A stretch of 30,976 bases of DNA from contig BFEA01000562.1 in assembly GCA_003427395.1 (NCBI GenBank), positions 697,235 through 728,210 on the forward strand, written 5' to 3'. A model generated the notes under the pieces. It made no database searches and was not told where the DNA came from. It saw nothing but the letters and a program-made list of their open reading frames with translations. A program made the position numbers and the translations under genes. The stretch is from Chara braunii. Lineage: Eukaryota > Streptophyta > Charophyceae > Charales > Characeae. Shown here one piece after another: positions 20,321 to 30,027 of this stretch. How positions within the stretch are numbered: position 1 is the first letter of the stretch; every line of letters begins with the position of its first letter.

Positions 20321-20661
20321 ACCTAGGCTACCAGAGTGACCCGGGTCCACTTGCCCGACCGAGCAAAATATATATATATATATATATATCTATATATATA
20401 TATATATATATATATATCTATATATATATATATATATATTTTTAATTTAAAATTTTATTTTAAATTTGGTAAACACTTTCGATGTGATCTTGAGGCAAAC
20501 GTTGTTCAGTTTATTTGTCTCCATAACATAGTTTTTTTCCAGATCTTTTGGATGTTTTTTTTTTTTTTTTTTTTTTTGGCTGGGACCTTCCTTAGTCCTT
20601 GAATGGTCGGGCCGCCCGAAAAATAGGTTGACCCGGGAGGCCCGACTAGTAGCCTAGGTAT
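20321..20661. mobile_element. Foldback/TIR element with TA microsatellite
   Basis: ACCTAGGCTACCAG...GACCCGGGTC at 20321-20345 is answered by GACCCGGGAGGCCCGACTAGTAGCCTAGGT at the right (as separate pieces), so the two ends are inverted. Flanks are GTATGT on the left and ATATAC on the right. The interior has a (TA)n tract (about 20368-20440) and a T run. No transposase is present, so it is non-autonomous. Confidence 0.6.
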
Positions 20662-21206
20662 ATACATATATATTCCTTGTTTGTACCAAATTTGAAATAA
20701 AAATAAAATACGGAAAAAAAATACTAATAATAAAAATAAATAAAAATAAAAAGAGAATTAAATTTAGTGAGTGCGCGAGCATGTTTTCGACACCGCCATC
20801 TTTGGCGATTTTTTTTTTTTTTTTGGCATACCTAAATGCCCTGAAAATTTACAGGTGTGTACTTCACATAATACAAAACCCACTAAAAAAGTTTCAAAAA
20901 ATAATAAAATTGTTTAGACCCCGAACTAAAGTGAAAACAAAAAGTAAAAAGTGAAAAAATATGTGGGCAAGCACGTTTTGACACCGCCATTGTTGGCGAT
21001 TTTTTTTCATGCCCGAAATAAAGAAAAAATAAAAAGAAAAAAGAGAAAAAAAACAAATTAGTGAGTGGGCAAGCAAGTTTTGACACCACCATCTTTGCCG
21101 ATTTTTTTTTTTTTTTTGTTGAACAGAATGGCTTCAAAATTAAGAGTGAGATACCTTACATCACAAAGAACTCACAGAAACAAATTCAGAAAAAACTAAT
21201 AATATT

Positions 21207-21276
21207 TAGGTGCTAAAATATTTTTTTGCGGGGTCCGAACTTCTTCTTTAGGTGCTAAAATATTTTTTTGCGGGGT
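21207..21276. repeat. Short direct duplication
   Basis: TAGGTGCTAAAATATTTT plus TTTGCGGGGT occurs at 21207-21234 and again at 21249-21276, with a short TC-rich spacer. Confidence 0.75.
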
Positions 21277-21570
21277 GCTAAAAAAGTTTCAAAAAATAAT
21301 AAAATTGTTTAGACCCCAAACACGTTTTGACACTGCCATCTTTGGCGATTTTTAATTCTTATTTGGCTCATCCAAATGACTTGACAATTTACAGGCATGT
21401 ACCTCACGTCATAGAGAACGCACAAAAAAATATTCAGAAAACAATAATTATTTTTAGGCCCCGAAATAATTTTTGGCGGGGGCCGAACGTCGTCGGGTTC
21501 GGACCCCGTACGGGGACCTGAATGCCCGAACGTTCGAGGGTCAGCTTAGGGGCCTCCGTACGTTCGGTCT

Positions 21571-21580
21571 GGCAACCCTA
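21571..21580 (-). repeat. Inverted-repeat terminus TAGGGTTGCC next to TA tract
   Basis: On minus TAGGGTTGCCAGACCGAACG begins beside (TA)n. The same kind of end, CAGGGTTGCCGGCG, lies at 22146-22155. Both are followed by GTTCG/CGAAC-rich DNA. They look like hAT-type termini, but partner ends on plus were not found. Confidence 0.4.
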
Positions 21581-21677
21581 TATATATATATCATCACAAA
21601 CAGAACTGCCCGGTAAACCATAGGCAGAGAGAGAGAAGAGGACAACAAACGAGGGGCTAATATAAACATGGTCACCA

Positions 21678-21723
21678 GCCCGTACGTACGGAGGTCCCCG
21701 GGCAGACCTCCGTACGTACGGGC
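21678..21723. repeat. Perfect 19-bp inverted repeat
   Basis: 21678-21696 and 21705-21723 are exact reverse complements with an eight-base GC-rich loop (CCCGGGCA). The arms contain CCGTACGTACGG, itself a palindrome. It lies inside the TIR-element cluster in a GTTCG/CGTACG-rich stretch. Confidence 0.9.
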
Positions 21724-22145
21724 GTTCGGGGTTTATTTTTTCAAACTTTATTTGTAGATTCTCTATTATGTAAGATACACATATATACAATTTCATAGCA
21801 TTTATCACAACCAAAAAAAAAAAAAAAATCGCCAAAGATTGCGGTGTCAAAAACGTGCTCGCCCACTCAATAATTTCATTCTCGTTTTATTTTTTCTAAT
21901 TTTTATTATTATTATTTATTTTTAGTATTTGATTTTTATTTCAAATTTGGTAAAGACTTTGGATGTAACGTTGAGGCAAACGTTGTTTTGTTTATTCTTC
22001 CGCATAACATATATTGTTTTCAATTTTTTTGGATTTGTTTTTTTTTTTTTTTTTGTCCGCGTTTGGCCGAACAACCGAACGCGCTGAGAGGGAGTGCCGA
22101 ACGTTTGGGCTTTCGGGTTCGGGTGTTCGGCCGGTACAGAACGCC

Positions 22146-22155
22146 GGCAACCCTG
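22146..22155 (-). repeat. Inverted-repeat terminus CAGGGTTGCC
   Basis: On minus the element end CAGGGTTGCCGGCGTTC starts at the TA tract that separates it from the LTR of element 2. The sequence 21940-22060 inside it repeats 20450-20570 (AAATTTGGTAAA, GAGGCAAACGTTGTT, T run). Confidence 0.45.
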
Positions 22156-22184
22156 TATATATATGTATATATATTTATATATAT

Positions 22185-23813
22185 ATTACGATCATGACCA
22201 ATTTCGAAGTACAAACTCACAACAAAGCACAATACCATCGAATTAAAAAAAAAAAATGAATGCACCTGAGAGGGGAGAGAGGGAAAGAAGAAGAAGAAGA
22301 AGAAAGGAACAGGAAAAAGAAGACGTACACCAACAAAAGACCAATGGTAATTCCCCCTTCTTCTCGCTAACCAACCCCGTCTCCTTGTCTCCTCCTCTCT
22401 TATTCAAACAATAAATAATAATAATAACGATCAATGGCTGAACCATAATCAATGTCGAAATCCCTCTTCTACTTCCATTACAACAAGAGGTCCACCATAG
22501 CCATGGCCATCCTCTTCTCTCTTTTCTTCCAGGCCAAGCTATGACGGACGACTAAGGGCCTTGCCTTGACGTGCAAAAAACAACGAAAACAACTATGGCC
22601 TCTTCCACTGAGGCTTCCATGCCTGACTCTGCCTCGAAGCTTCTTGATGCAGCTTTACCCCAACGGGCGCCTGTGTAGCATCGTGTTCGGCTTCGTTGAC
22701 CGAACCCGAACGTTCGCGACCGAACGCGAACGAGCGCCAAAATCCTCCGAGTGCGGACATTAAAAAAAAAGGGTTCTCAGAAAAATATGAAAACAATATA
22801 TTTTATGTAAAATAATAATACAAACAACTTTTGCCTGGGACATATGCTCAAATTCGTAAATCTGTTCGCACGAACAAGTTCGGGAGGCGTTTGGTCGAAC
22901 ACCTGAACATGTTCAGACGCTCGAAAAAGCTCCAAACATGTTCGGTGTGCTACACAGACAGGAGCCTTCCAGATGCAGCACCCACCAAGGTGATGAAGAT
23001 GGCATCCACCATAGCCACAAATAAGTACACCTGGTGCTCCCCTCTCGTATTTCCCTTCTTCCTCTTCCTCCTACCCGAGCTCCTCCACCATAGCCAATGT
23101 GGAGAGTCCCCATAACGCTGCTTACACCAGCACTGCTCCAACTAGTGCTACACCAATGTCTCGCCAAACTTGCACGCAACAAAATGAGGAAGAACTCATT
23201 GCTCTTCCTGTAGATATAGCAAGGCAGCAACCTCCTTGGGTGGTGACTTCCAGACTGCGGCCTCCAAGAAAGTGGTACCACCCCCGTTTCGGAGGAAACA
23301 TTATTGCAGGCTGTGATAGCGTCCGCACAATCCCTAGACTACTTGGATTGGTACCTGCCTAGACCTAGCCTATCGTTACTGGTCTCTAAAGATGCCACAT
23401 TTTGTCTTCTTTTGCTCGGCCTGGAGTTCGCGACACATCTACCGCTACTTGGAGTCATATCGACCTACCCACTGCTTGAGTGCCTACGGGCCTTCACTAC
23501 CGCCATTGAAGTGTGCCCTTAGGGCCTTAGCTACCTTGTCCGCCACTTGAGTCTTTTTCCCCGCTGCAATCCCAGAGTCATGACTACAGGTAAGTACCAG
23601 CCCTGCAAGTCCTCCATACAAACAAGTGCCTTTGCGGGGCACACACACACGCAGACCGACAAGCACTCAATGAGGCACGCAAACCAACAAGCACGCACAC
23701 ACACAAACTTCAAAAACTCAGCAAAAAGAGGGAATCTGAACAAGCCATTCATTCCAGCGGCAAAACAAAAAAATCAGTTGTGTTCTTAGTTTGTGTTTTG
23801 GCAGGTCCTTACA
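22185..23813 (-). repeat. 3' LTR of element 2, with MITE inside
   Basis: On minus it begins TGTAAGGACCTGCCAAA and ends near ...GATCGTAATA. It aligns with LTR 18318-19631; without the inserted MITE its length is about 1.34 kb. Its outer end abuts a TA tract. Confidence 0.8.
22672..22956. mobile_element. MITE-like insertion in the LTR
   Basis: Ends are TGTGTAGCA (22672-22680) and TGCTACACA (22948-22956), exact inverted repeats, with GTTCGG/CCGAAC just inside. The element-1 LTR has no such segment at the matching place, so this is an insertion. The flanks in LTR orientation are GGCTCC and GGCGCC, a possible short target duplication. No coding frame. Confidence 0.75.
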
Positions 23814-23828
23814 CTACCCCCCCTCAAG
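23814..23828 (-). promoter_or_regulatory. Polypurine tract of element 2
   Basis: The minus strand reads TCTTGAGGGGGGGTAG (about) directly before TGTAAGGACC. This matches the site in element 1. Confidence 0.7.
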
Positions 23829-23936
23829 AGCGAGGTCCTTTCGAGCGAGTAACTCAATCTGATTCCCTCATAAACACATCATAAGCAACATAGTAAAGAG
23901 ATTTCACGTATGTTTGGTGGCAGTGAGTCCGCAAAG

Positions 23937-24088
23937 ATGGATGAAACAACATCAGAAACTATCTTTCGCTCATACGCTTTAACAACGCAAGGTGCGCTTT
24001 GCAACAACTCTTATGGATGAAATAGCATCGGACACTATCTTTCGCTCCTACGCTTTGACAACGCAAGGTGCGCTTCACAACAACTCTT
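23937..24088 (-). repeat. 76-bp tandem duplication near the end of pol
   Basis: 23937-24012 and 24013-24088 are tandem copies with about 9 differences by eye. By position the unit matches the chromodomain-tail region of element 1 near 18130-18210. Divergence between the copies shows the duplication is old. Confidence 0.8.
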
Positions 24089-25112
24089 TCTTTGATATCA
24101 TCCAAGAAATGAACCTAATACTGTCTGTTACGTTCCATACCAAAATTACTTATAATAATGTCTATCGCATAACCGCCATTGATTGCACGAGGGAGCATAG
24201 CCTCACATTAATTAAAGGACTTAGAATGAAGATTCCTTGGTCTGCGCTTCTTATTAACATGATGAATCATGACATGTTGTCGCTTGGTCATTGCTGCAAC
24301 AACAACTTTGAGCAAGCGATCATACTTGGCATTGTAGCCAGACCTGCCAGGCGTCAAACCATCTGTTTGTTCAGGCCTGCTAGGCGTAAGACCATCTATC
24401 TGTTCAGGGAATAAGTAGGAGAGGATTGCGGATTTTCCAACAGAAATGCAGCCTGTTCGGCGTCATACTAATTGAAGAGTGGATGAAGTTGTAGTACAAC
24501 CCCTTCACCTACGTTTCCTGGTCGGGAATACTTAAGGCACGAAGAAGCTGTGTCATAGTTTGGTTGATCTCCTCAGTAAAACCGTTGGCTTTGTCTACCG
24601 GATGTCATTTTTAGTTTATTACTATGGAGTTAGGGAGTGAAATCCTTTCAATCGACACTTATGAAGTGGGGGTCCTGATCACTTACAAGGGTTTTCGGGT
24701 ACCGTATTGCAAAGTGTACTTCTGGTGGAATTCACGGATCACAAGGTTAATTGGGTCATGAGGTGGCAACGGAAGCAGATTCAAAAACTTGGAAAAACGG
24801 TCAACAATCACCATCGCATGCGAATATCCATTCTAACTTACCCATATCCGTAAAATCGATAGAAACAGACTATCTGGGATCGTTGTGAGTAGGAAAAGGT
24901 TTCAGCGGCCGCATAGGCTTTTAACTCGATGGTTTGATTCGTTGACAAACTTGACACCCAGCTAAGGACTTGTGAGTATATCCTTTCATACCAGGCCAAT
25001 CAAACTGTTGTAACAAATTTTCGTACGTCTTTGCAAAACCAAAGTGTCCACTCTTACCATGAGCCAAATCTAATAAGTGATTGCGGAGAGGCTCATGATT
25101 GGGTACACACAA
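24089..25112 (-). pseudogene. pol: Ty3/gypsy integrase of element 2, broken
   Basis: At 24921-25112 the frame is open: HLLDLAHGKSGHFGFAKTY and NLLQQFDWPG followed by CQVCQRIKPSS, a complete HHCC zinc finger (two His, CX2C). The catalytic core follows in several frames: SVSIDFTDMG, LVSDQDPHF, then KLKMTSGR and NGFTEEINQT near 24560-24610, then HSS.SMTPNRLHF. A 33-bp tandem duplication at 24344-24409 repeats the TDGLTPxR-type segment that element 1 has once. Many stops and shifts follow, down to the tandem 76-bp repeat. It is the better preserved of the two integrase zinc fingers. Confidence 0.85.
24344..24409 (-). repeat. 33-bp tandem duplication in integrase tail
   Basis: CCTGCCAGGCGTCAAACC and CCTGCTAGGCGTAAGACC begin two adjoining 33-bp units that encode a repeated EQTDGLTPxRP-type segment on minus. 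Element 1 has one unit. Confidence 0.75.
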
Positions 25113-26480
25113 ATGTCATGCTTTCCGTAACGTCGAAAAATCAACCCCTCATACTCGTGGAAAACAGAATGATTGTTAGGGTCAGCCTTAAGCTGCTCAA
25201 GGATTGGACCGAGCTCCGGATCCTTGACAGTTTGCTTTACTAGTTCTTCCTTCAGTTTCCTTCGGAGGTCGTATGAGCTCATAAGGAAAGTCATATACTT
25301 CGGGTGGTGAGACGATGCATCAACAACTTGATTATAACTACCCTTTTTACGTTTCAATCCAAAAGTATACACGTCAATCTCACGCGGGCAACGGGTTAGT
25401 GTCGTAGACAGTATGTTCTGTGACTTGATCCACTGCGAAGTCTGGTGATCCGAAAAGACTTTGAACTGGTGTCCCCAAAGATGGTGCTTCCAATGATCTA
25501 GTGCCTCACGCAAAGCATAAAGCTCGCACATATATGCGAAACTAACTACATTCTCGCCGGACATGCGTTTGCTGTAGTATTTGAGTGGGCGCAAACCATC
25601 ACCATCATCTGTTGCAACATTGCGCCAATCCCATATTGGCTCACATCTGCAATGACTATGAATCTGAGTTTGACGTCAGCAATGCAGAGCAACATTGTGC
25701 CTCTTTTAAGGCTTGAAAGACAATCTCACATACCCTGTTCCATGCATAGGATACATTCTTACTTGTTAATCTAGACAATGGGCGGACAATGATAGTGAAT
25801 TGGGGCAAGACCAAGAAAGAAACCTAGTGTGCAAACATTCACTGGTTGAGGCCAATTGCGAATAACCTCACCCTTGGTTGCCTCGAGCTCAAGGCCTGCA
25901 GCAAACCATCGATGCCCAAAGTAGATGACACTGTACCTCCCAAACTCAGATTTCTGTAAATTGAGATGCAACTGCATTTTCTTGAGGATGTTCAACACTT
26001 CCACAAGTTGTCTCATGTGCTCAACTGTCGATTTGCTGAAGATCAGGATGTCGTCTTTATACACAACAACAAACCGATTGATATGATCGTGGAACACCTT
26101 ATCCATGAGACTTTGAAAAGTGGCTAGTGTAGTCGTGAAACCGAAGGATATGACGATAAATTATACAACCCATCGCAAGTCTTGAATGCAGTCTTGTGCT
26201 GGTCCGAAGGATTGACTTCAATCTGGTGGTACCCTGACTTGAGATCGATTTTCGAGACGACCTCGCACCCACCCGCAACATGTAACAAGTTATTGGTGCG
26301 TCACAATGAATATGTATTTTTTCTTATGGTTCTGCTTAGACCGCGATAATCAATACACAATTGGAATCTGCCTCCTTTCTTGGGGACAAACAAAACTGGT
26401 GCACCAAATTCAGACTCACTGGGATTGATCCACTCCTTATCAATCATGTCGTTGATTTGTTTTCAGAGTTCCTTCAACTC
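25070..26480 (-). pseudogene. pol: Ty3/gypsy reverse transcriptase and RNase H of element 2
   Basis: On minus the order is FGAPVLFVPKKGGRFQLCID (about 26340-26405), then KIDLKSGYHQIEVNPSDQHK, then, after frame changes, VVVYKDDILIFSKSTVEHM with the YxDD box as YKDD at 26050-26061. HLNLQKSEFGRYSVIYFGHR and LEATKGEVIRNWPQPVNV finish the palm and thumb. RNase H starts at IVIADVSQYGIGAML; the connection RPLKYYSKRMSGENVVSFAY, ELYALREALDHWKHHL and VFSDHQTSQWIKSQ are open from 25594 to 25070 and end in DASSHHPKYM, where DALSRHP would be expected. The aspartates are mostly kept. It has several frameshifts. Confidence 0.9.
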
Positions 26481-27039
26481 GCACGGTCCCATATAGTACA
26501 CACAACCCTTTGGAGATGCGACGACTTCGATCAACTTGATTTTGTATTGGACTGGACGCACGAGAACTCCATGTGGTTTAGCCAAAAGTCCAGGGAATCG
26601 GTTGAGGAGGCTTTGAATATTTGTTGGGATCTCCGGGGGTCGAAATCAGAATGAAAAGCAAGTGAATCGGATTGTAGATTGACGTTCAAAACAATAAGAT
26701 TTGAAGTGGAATTATTTGGACAAGAAGTAGAAGGAATAAAAGTCGTCACATCGTTCAAAGTAGATTGACGGCCAAAACAACAAGATTAAAAGTAGAATCA
26801 TTTGGACTAGAAGTAAAAAGAATAGAAGTCATCATATCATGCAAAGTAAAACTAGTACTAGCCGCAAAAGTAGAAGCCACATGAGAAACTCACACGAAAA
26901 CTATGTACAAGTGCTTATCTTCCTTGCACTTGCGCAATTTTTGTAGAGTAAGAAAAATCACCAGGATTCGTACTTCTCACCCAAGAGGACTGGACACTCG
27001 TTCCCCTTAGCATGTAAGACCACGAAGAGTGATTCCTTC
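26481..27039 (-). pseudogene. Linker between protease and RT of element 2
   Basis: This stretch lies between the protease-like and RT-like regions. The minus reading is open in pieces (26531-26758, 75 codons) without a recognised motif. 26700-26840 has two near-repeats with AAAACAA.AAGATT and AAGTAGAATTATTTGGAC, so a small duplication is present here. Confidence 0.45.
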
Positions 27040-27345
27040 CACTCAGTCCTCTTGCATTGGGTATGTAACCAGCCCAATCCAATAATTGTGTCGAAGGGGC
27101 ACTTGTCGAGGACATAGAAGTGTAGTGCGTGTGTGACAATTTATCCTTGTTAAAGGGAGACCACATGCATGGATGAAATAACATTTTTGTTACTTGCTTG
27201 GGTCTGACAAAGGTTCTAAAACTCCACTTGCTTCATTCCCAATCCCACCGTGCGAACTCCATGTGGAGAGATGAAGTGAGTAGTAACACCAAAATTGACC
27301 AAAACATAGAGGTAGCGGTGGTTAATGAGAAGTTTGAAGATGATC
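27040..27345 (-). pseudogene. Retropepsin-like protease of element 2, active site lost
   Basis: Retropepsins cut the element polyprotein. On minus LVNFGVTTHFIS (about 27270-27305) occupies the place of the DSGATxxFI active site, with Asp changed to Asn. Downstream FYVLDKCPFDTIIGLGWL matches the flap-to-ILG region (usual VILGMDWL). Two stops and a frameshift lie between them. It sits between the zinc knuckle and RT, the normal gypsy order. Confidence 0.7.
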
Positions 27346-27607
27346 AACTCCGTTGTCCCTTGAGCACGCTGCTATTTCATCTCAACCTAATGCTCTAGGT
27401 GGTAGTTAATCTCGTGAAACTCCTCCATGCTCAACATAAAGGACATTACAAACATCAGGTTTGGAATCAACAGATGATGGGTGTTCAAGAGAGGAGTACC
27501 GAACTTAGGTTCCTTAGAGGAACTACTACTTACCGGTTAAATCTCCCTTGCCGTAGAGTGTGATGACAATAACTGTACGCCCTGTTCTGGTTTCCCTATA
27601 GCCTGCA

Positions 27608-27649
27608 ACAATCTTGCACTTTATGTCCCCACTTTTAGCAATGCAGGCA
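27608..27649 (-). pseudogene. Gag CCHC zinc knuckle of element 2 with a stop
   Basis: On minus the 14 codons read C-L-H-C, stop (TAA), K-W-G-H-K-V-Q-D-C, which is a CX2CX4HX4C knuckle with one codon changed to a stop. It would bind element RNA in nucleocapsid. It lies just before the protease-like region. Confidence 0.7.
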
Positions 27650-27659
27650 ACCTTCATTC

Positions 27660-29155
27660 TTAATCATAGTCGTCCAATTATTTTCGCTGATTCGGAGATC
27701 AACCCAAGGTTTGGTTGATGCATCCTTCGACTTGGCTGAGATTTTGGCTCCCTTGGGGAGCGGGACAAAGTTCCCCGAGTAACGATTTGACCCTTTCGTA
27801 CTGGTAGTCTTTTTGAAGGCATTAAAATTTTCCTCTTCATTAACAACCTCAGACTCATAGATTGAAGACGATCAGGTTGTATTAGTGATCTGTCCTTGGT
27901 CATCACTAAGAGTGGGGTCATCTGCTTGGACCTCCTCTTCGATCTCCAGTAGGTCGAGCGCATTGAGACGCTTGCTACCTATGACCCGTCTGCCGCTTGT
28001 GGCCTTCTTGCCCTCCGTTGTAGAAACGAGGTCTTGTGCCTCAAGGCTGGCTATTACCTGCATGAGAGGATGCCAATTCGTATATCCAATGAGGTGCTTA
28101 CCTGGGCAATATGTGTAAGTAGTGGGAATCATACCTTTCACCACATCCAAGCATGACTGATCGGTCATCTCCATTTTGAGAGTAACAAACATTTTGCTGA
28201 GATAGGACTGGAGGTTGTGCATAGAGCTCAACTTGCTGCGCTTGGGATAGTCAAGCTTGTTCCTTACTCTTGCAATGTGGGTCCTTATATTGTTGAATTA
28301 AGATCTCTTCAACTGCGGCCACTGACATGACTTTAAGCGACTGTTTCAGATTGATCTTAGTATACGCAACTCGCATTCTAGACTTCTACGAAGCCCCATA
28401 CGACCGGTTCGAAGTTCGTTCCCATGACCAAGGACCAGCCCACTAGTGTTCCCAACACCTCAAAGTTGGCTCTTATGGAACTAATCCAGGACTAAGTTAT
28501 CCTTGCCGTCGCACTTGGATGGTATCTTTACAGTCTTTCTGTCCACATAAGAATCGTTATAGTTGGGACCAGCATCCGTTGGTTCTGATCTTGGGGCTGC
28601 GACACTTGCAAAATTCTTTGGGTTGTCGCTTGCTACAGCAACAGCGAAATCTGCACCTACTGCAGGTCACGAAAGGCTTGCAACCACATTCAGAGAAGAA
28701 GAGGAAAAAATATACAATAAGAAGGGCAAGACTAGTTTCAATAGCATTTTTTGAACCAGTCAGTAGAGGAAGAGGATTAGCCACTCGAGCCTGTTCAACA
28801 ACTTCTACCGCCAAGTCACGATACTTGTCGGTCATCTCGGTCAAATCCTCTCGACGTTTCTGCAATTTTGCAAAAACTTGGGAGAACCGAGCGGTATGAT
28901 CTTCAAGGTTCCAGAATTGAACTATAGCGTTGAAGATGACCTCATCTGTTCCTCAAACGTGTTCTTTGCTGAGTGAGGGAACATTTCCAAAATAGAAAAT
29001 TGACTTCTGAGCAATGTCTTCTTTCTTTCCTCCTCTACCTTGTTGTTCCCTTTGCATGCCACTTTCATAGAGTGCCTGCAGATGCGTTTTTCTGCCGTAC
29101 TAGCTGCATTCAGCAAGGCCTACCACTGTACTGAATTTATCTGTGGCTGGGCCAT
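27660..29155 (-). pseudogene. gag: Gypsy gag of element 2, broken
   Basis: The start is placed at the ATG at 29155-29153 on minus, reading MAQPQINSVQW, a TAG, then ALLNAASTAEKR. It continues as MKVACKGNNKVEEERKK (to 28922), then, in another frame, KLQKRREDLTEMTDKYRDL and VEVVEQARVANPLPL (28557-28880), then SSMHNLQSYLSKMFVTLKME and KGMIPTTYTYCPGKHL (28231-27872). The helical, charged composition, position before the zinc knuckle and lack of enzyme motifs fit gag. Several frameshifts and stops are present. No 5' LTR or primer-binding site of this family is seen to its right, so the 5' end is cut off near 29156-29232. Confidence 0.75.
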
Positions 29156-29551
29156 ATTTGTCTGTTATCATGGACAGATGGGTTAGAGAGACGCTAATCA
29201 ACAAAAAAGTCAATAAGACTCTCAAGGGGTAGTGTTACATGCCCAGATGGGCGATGTACATTATAACCAAAGATCCGTTGTCGGGGCAAAAACCCTGGCA
29301 AGGGTATTTGCCGGTGTTTTTGAACGTCGGACGTTGTCATACTCTTGTGTTGAATTGAAGGACTTGATGAGACTGACGTTTGCCAAACGTTTATTCAGAT
29401 CTGACCTATGACTGAGAAACTAAGAGTTTTCGGACTCATGTGATGTATGGGGGTATCAGGTGTGAATGACAAAGGCTACGCTTTTGTCGAAGCAACAGGA
29501 ACGTGCGGATAAAGAAATGCTAAAACTAAACCTATCCTACCTATAATAATG

Positions 29552-29575
29552 TCGCGCGGCTGTTAAGCCGCGCGA
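29552..29575. repeat. Perfect GC-rich hairpin
   Basis: TCGCGCGGCT and AGCCGCGCGA pair over ten positions around GTTA. The surrounding DNA is AT-richer. It lies in the putative U3 of copy C; use as a protein site or terminator is unknown. Confidence 0.85.
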
Positions 29576-29858
29576 TTCAGGGCCTAAGTGGGCTAAAAAG
29601 AGGGTTGCGACGAGGTATAGGGCCACGACGCAGGAGGTGTAGAAAGTTTTTGTTTTTTCGAGGGCCGCGGGGTCTGACTTCAAGCTTGGGGGCCGATAGG
29701 CCAATACCAAGGTTTATCCGGTTCGATGGCCAACCAAGCTGCGGCCACTCGGTTAACCGGTGAGGGTAAGCCTGCAGGGATAAGCAGGCATGGGCAGACG
29801 GCCAGCAGAAGGGGGTTGGGCACACCAGGCAGGGCCTACTAGGTGCTACACCACTTCA

Positions 29859-29866
29859 TATAAAAG
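29859..29866 (+). promoter_or_regulatory. TATA box upstream of tRNA/U6 module (C)
   Basis: TATAAAAG lies 32 bp before the first base of the tRNA-like hairpin at 29891. Copies A and B have a similar box at the same distance. The plant U6-type upstream element was not found. Confidence 0.5.
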
Positions 29867-29890
29867 TAGTGCAACTTATCTTCTGTGAAA

Positions 29891-29987
29891 AGGAGCTAGC
29901 CCTGTAGGTACTGTCGTCAAACTGTTACCCTGTAGACTTAGGGATCGAGCCTGACCGCATGCGCCCAATTGGGCTAGCTCCTTTTTG
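29891..29987 (+). ncRNA. tRNA-like hairpin with T-run (copy C)
   Basis: AGGAGCTAGCCC (29891-29902) and GGGCTAGCTCCT (29971-29982) pair perfectly. Within them GGAGCTA and TAGCTCC form a 7-bp acceptor-like stem, TAGCCCTGTAGG resembles an A box, and TTAGG-GATCGAG-CCTGA folds as a five-pair T-arm with a seven-base loop at the B-box place. About 20 extra bases including the palindrome GCCCAATTGGGC lie between the T-arm and the acceptor strand. TTTTT at 29982-29986 follows as a Pol III stop would. Confidence 0.55.
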
Positions 29988-30027
29988 GAGCAACCTTCAC
30001 TCACTAAGAGCGTGGTCCATCTCGACC

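Larger units (their letters stand above)
20670..21850. repeat. Cluster of CGCCATCTTTGGCG stem-loops with T runs
   Basis: The stem-loop CGCCAtcttTGGCG or close variants occurs at 20794-20807, 20985-20998, 21086-21100 (degenerate) and 21334-21347 on plus and at 21830-21843 in reverse. Each is preceded by TTTTGACAC or similar and followed on the same strand by a run of T. Surrounding sequence GTGAGTGGGCAAGCA is also repeated. The cluster looks like pieces of one TIR element family inserted and duplicated. Confidence 0.65.
22185..29155 (-). mobile_element. Gypsy/chromovirus-like element 2 (5' LTR missing)
   Basis: On minus the order gag, zinc knuckle, protease, RT, RNase H, integrase, polypurine tract and 3' LTR is complete. 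The LTR and pol match element 1. The 5' LTR is absent, and an unrelated plus-strand LTR-like start lies at 29233. All ORFs are broken. Confidence 0.85.
29221..29890 (+). repeat. LTR-like upstream region of copy C
   Basis: CAAGGGGTAG, a polypurine-tract-like sequence, is followed at 29233 by TGTTACATGCCC, a typical TG start of an LTR. The region then runs about 650 bp, GC-rich in its second half, to a TATA box at 29859. It would be the U3 of a plus-strand LTR. The other LTR is not in the window, so this remains a proposal. Confidence 0.4.

Noticed and set aside
20780-21350. Regularly recurring short stem-loop motif as a CRISPR array
   Set aside because: Units are few, spacing is uneven, one is inverted, and the setting is eukaryotic repeat DNA.
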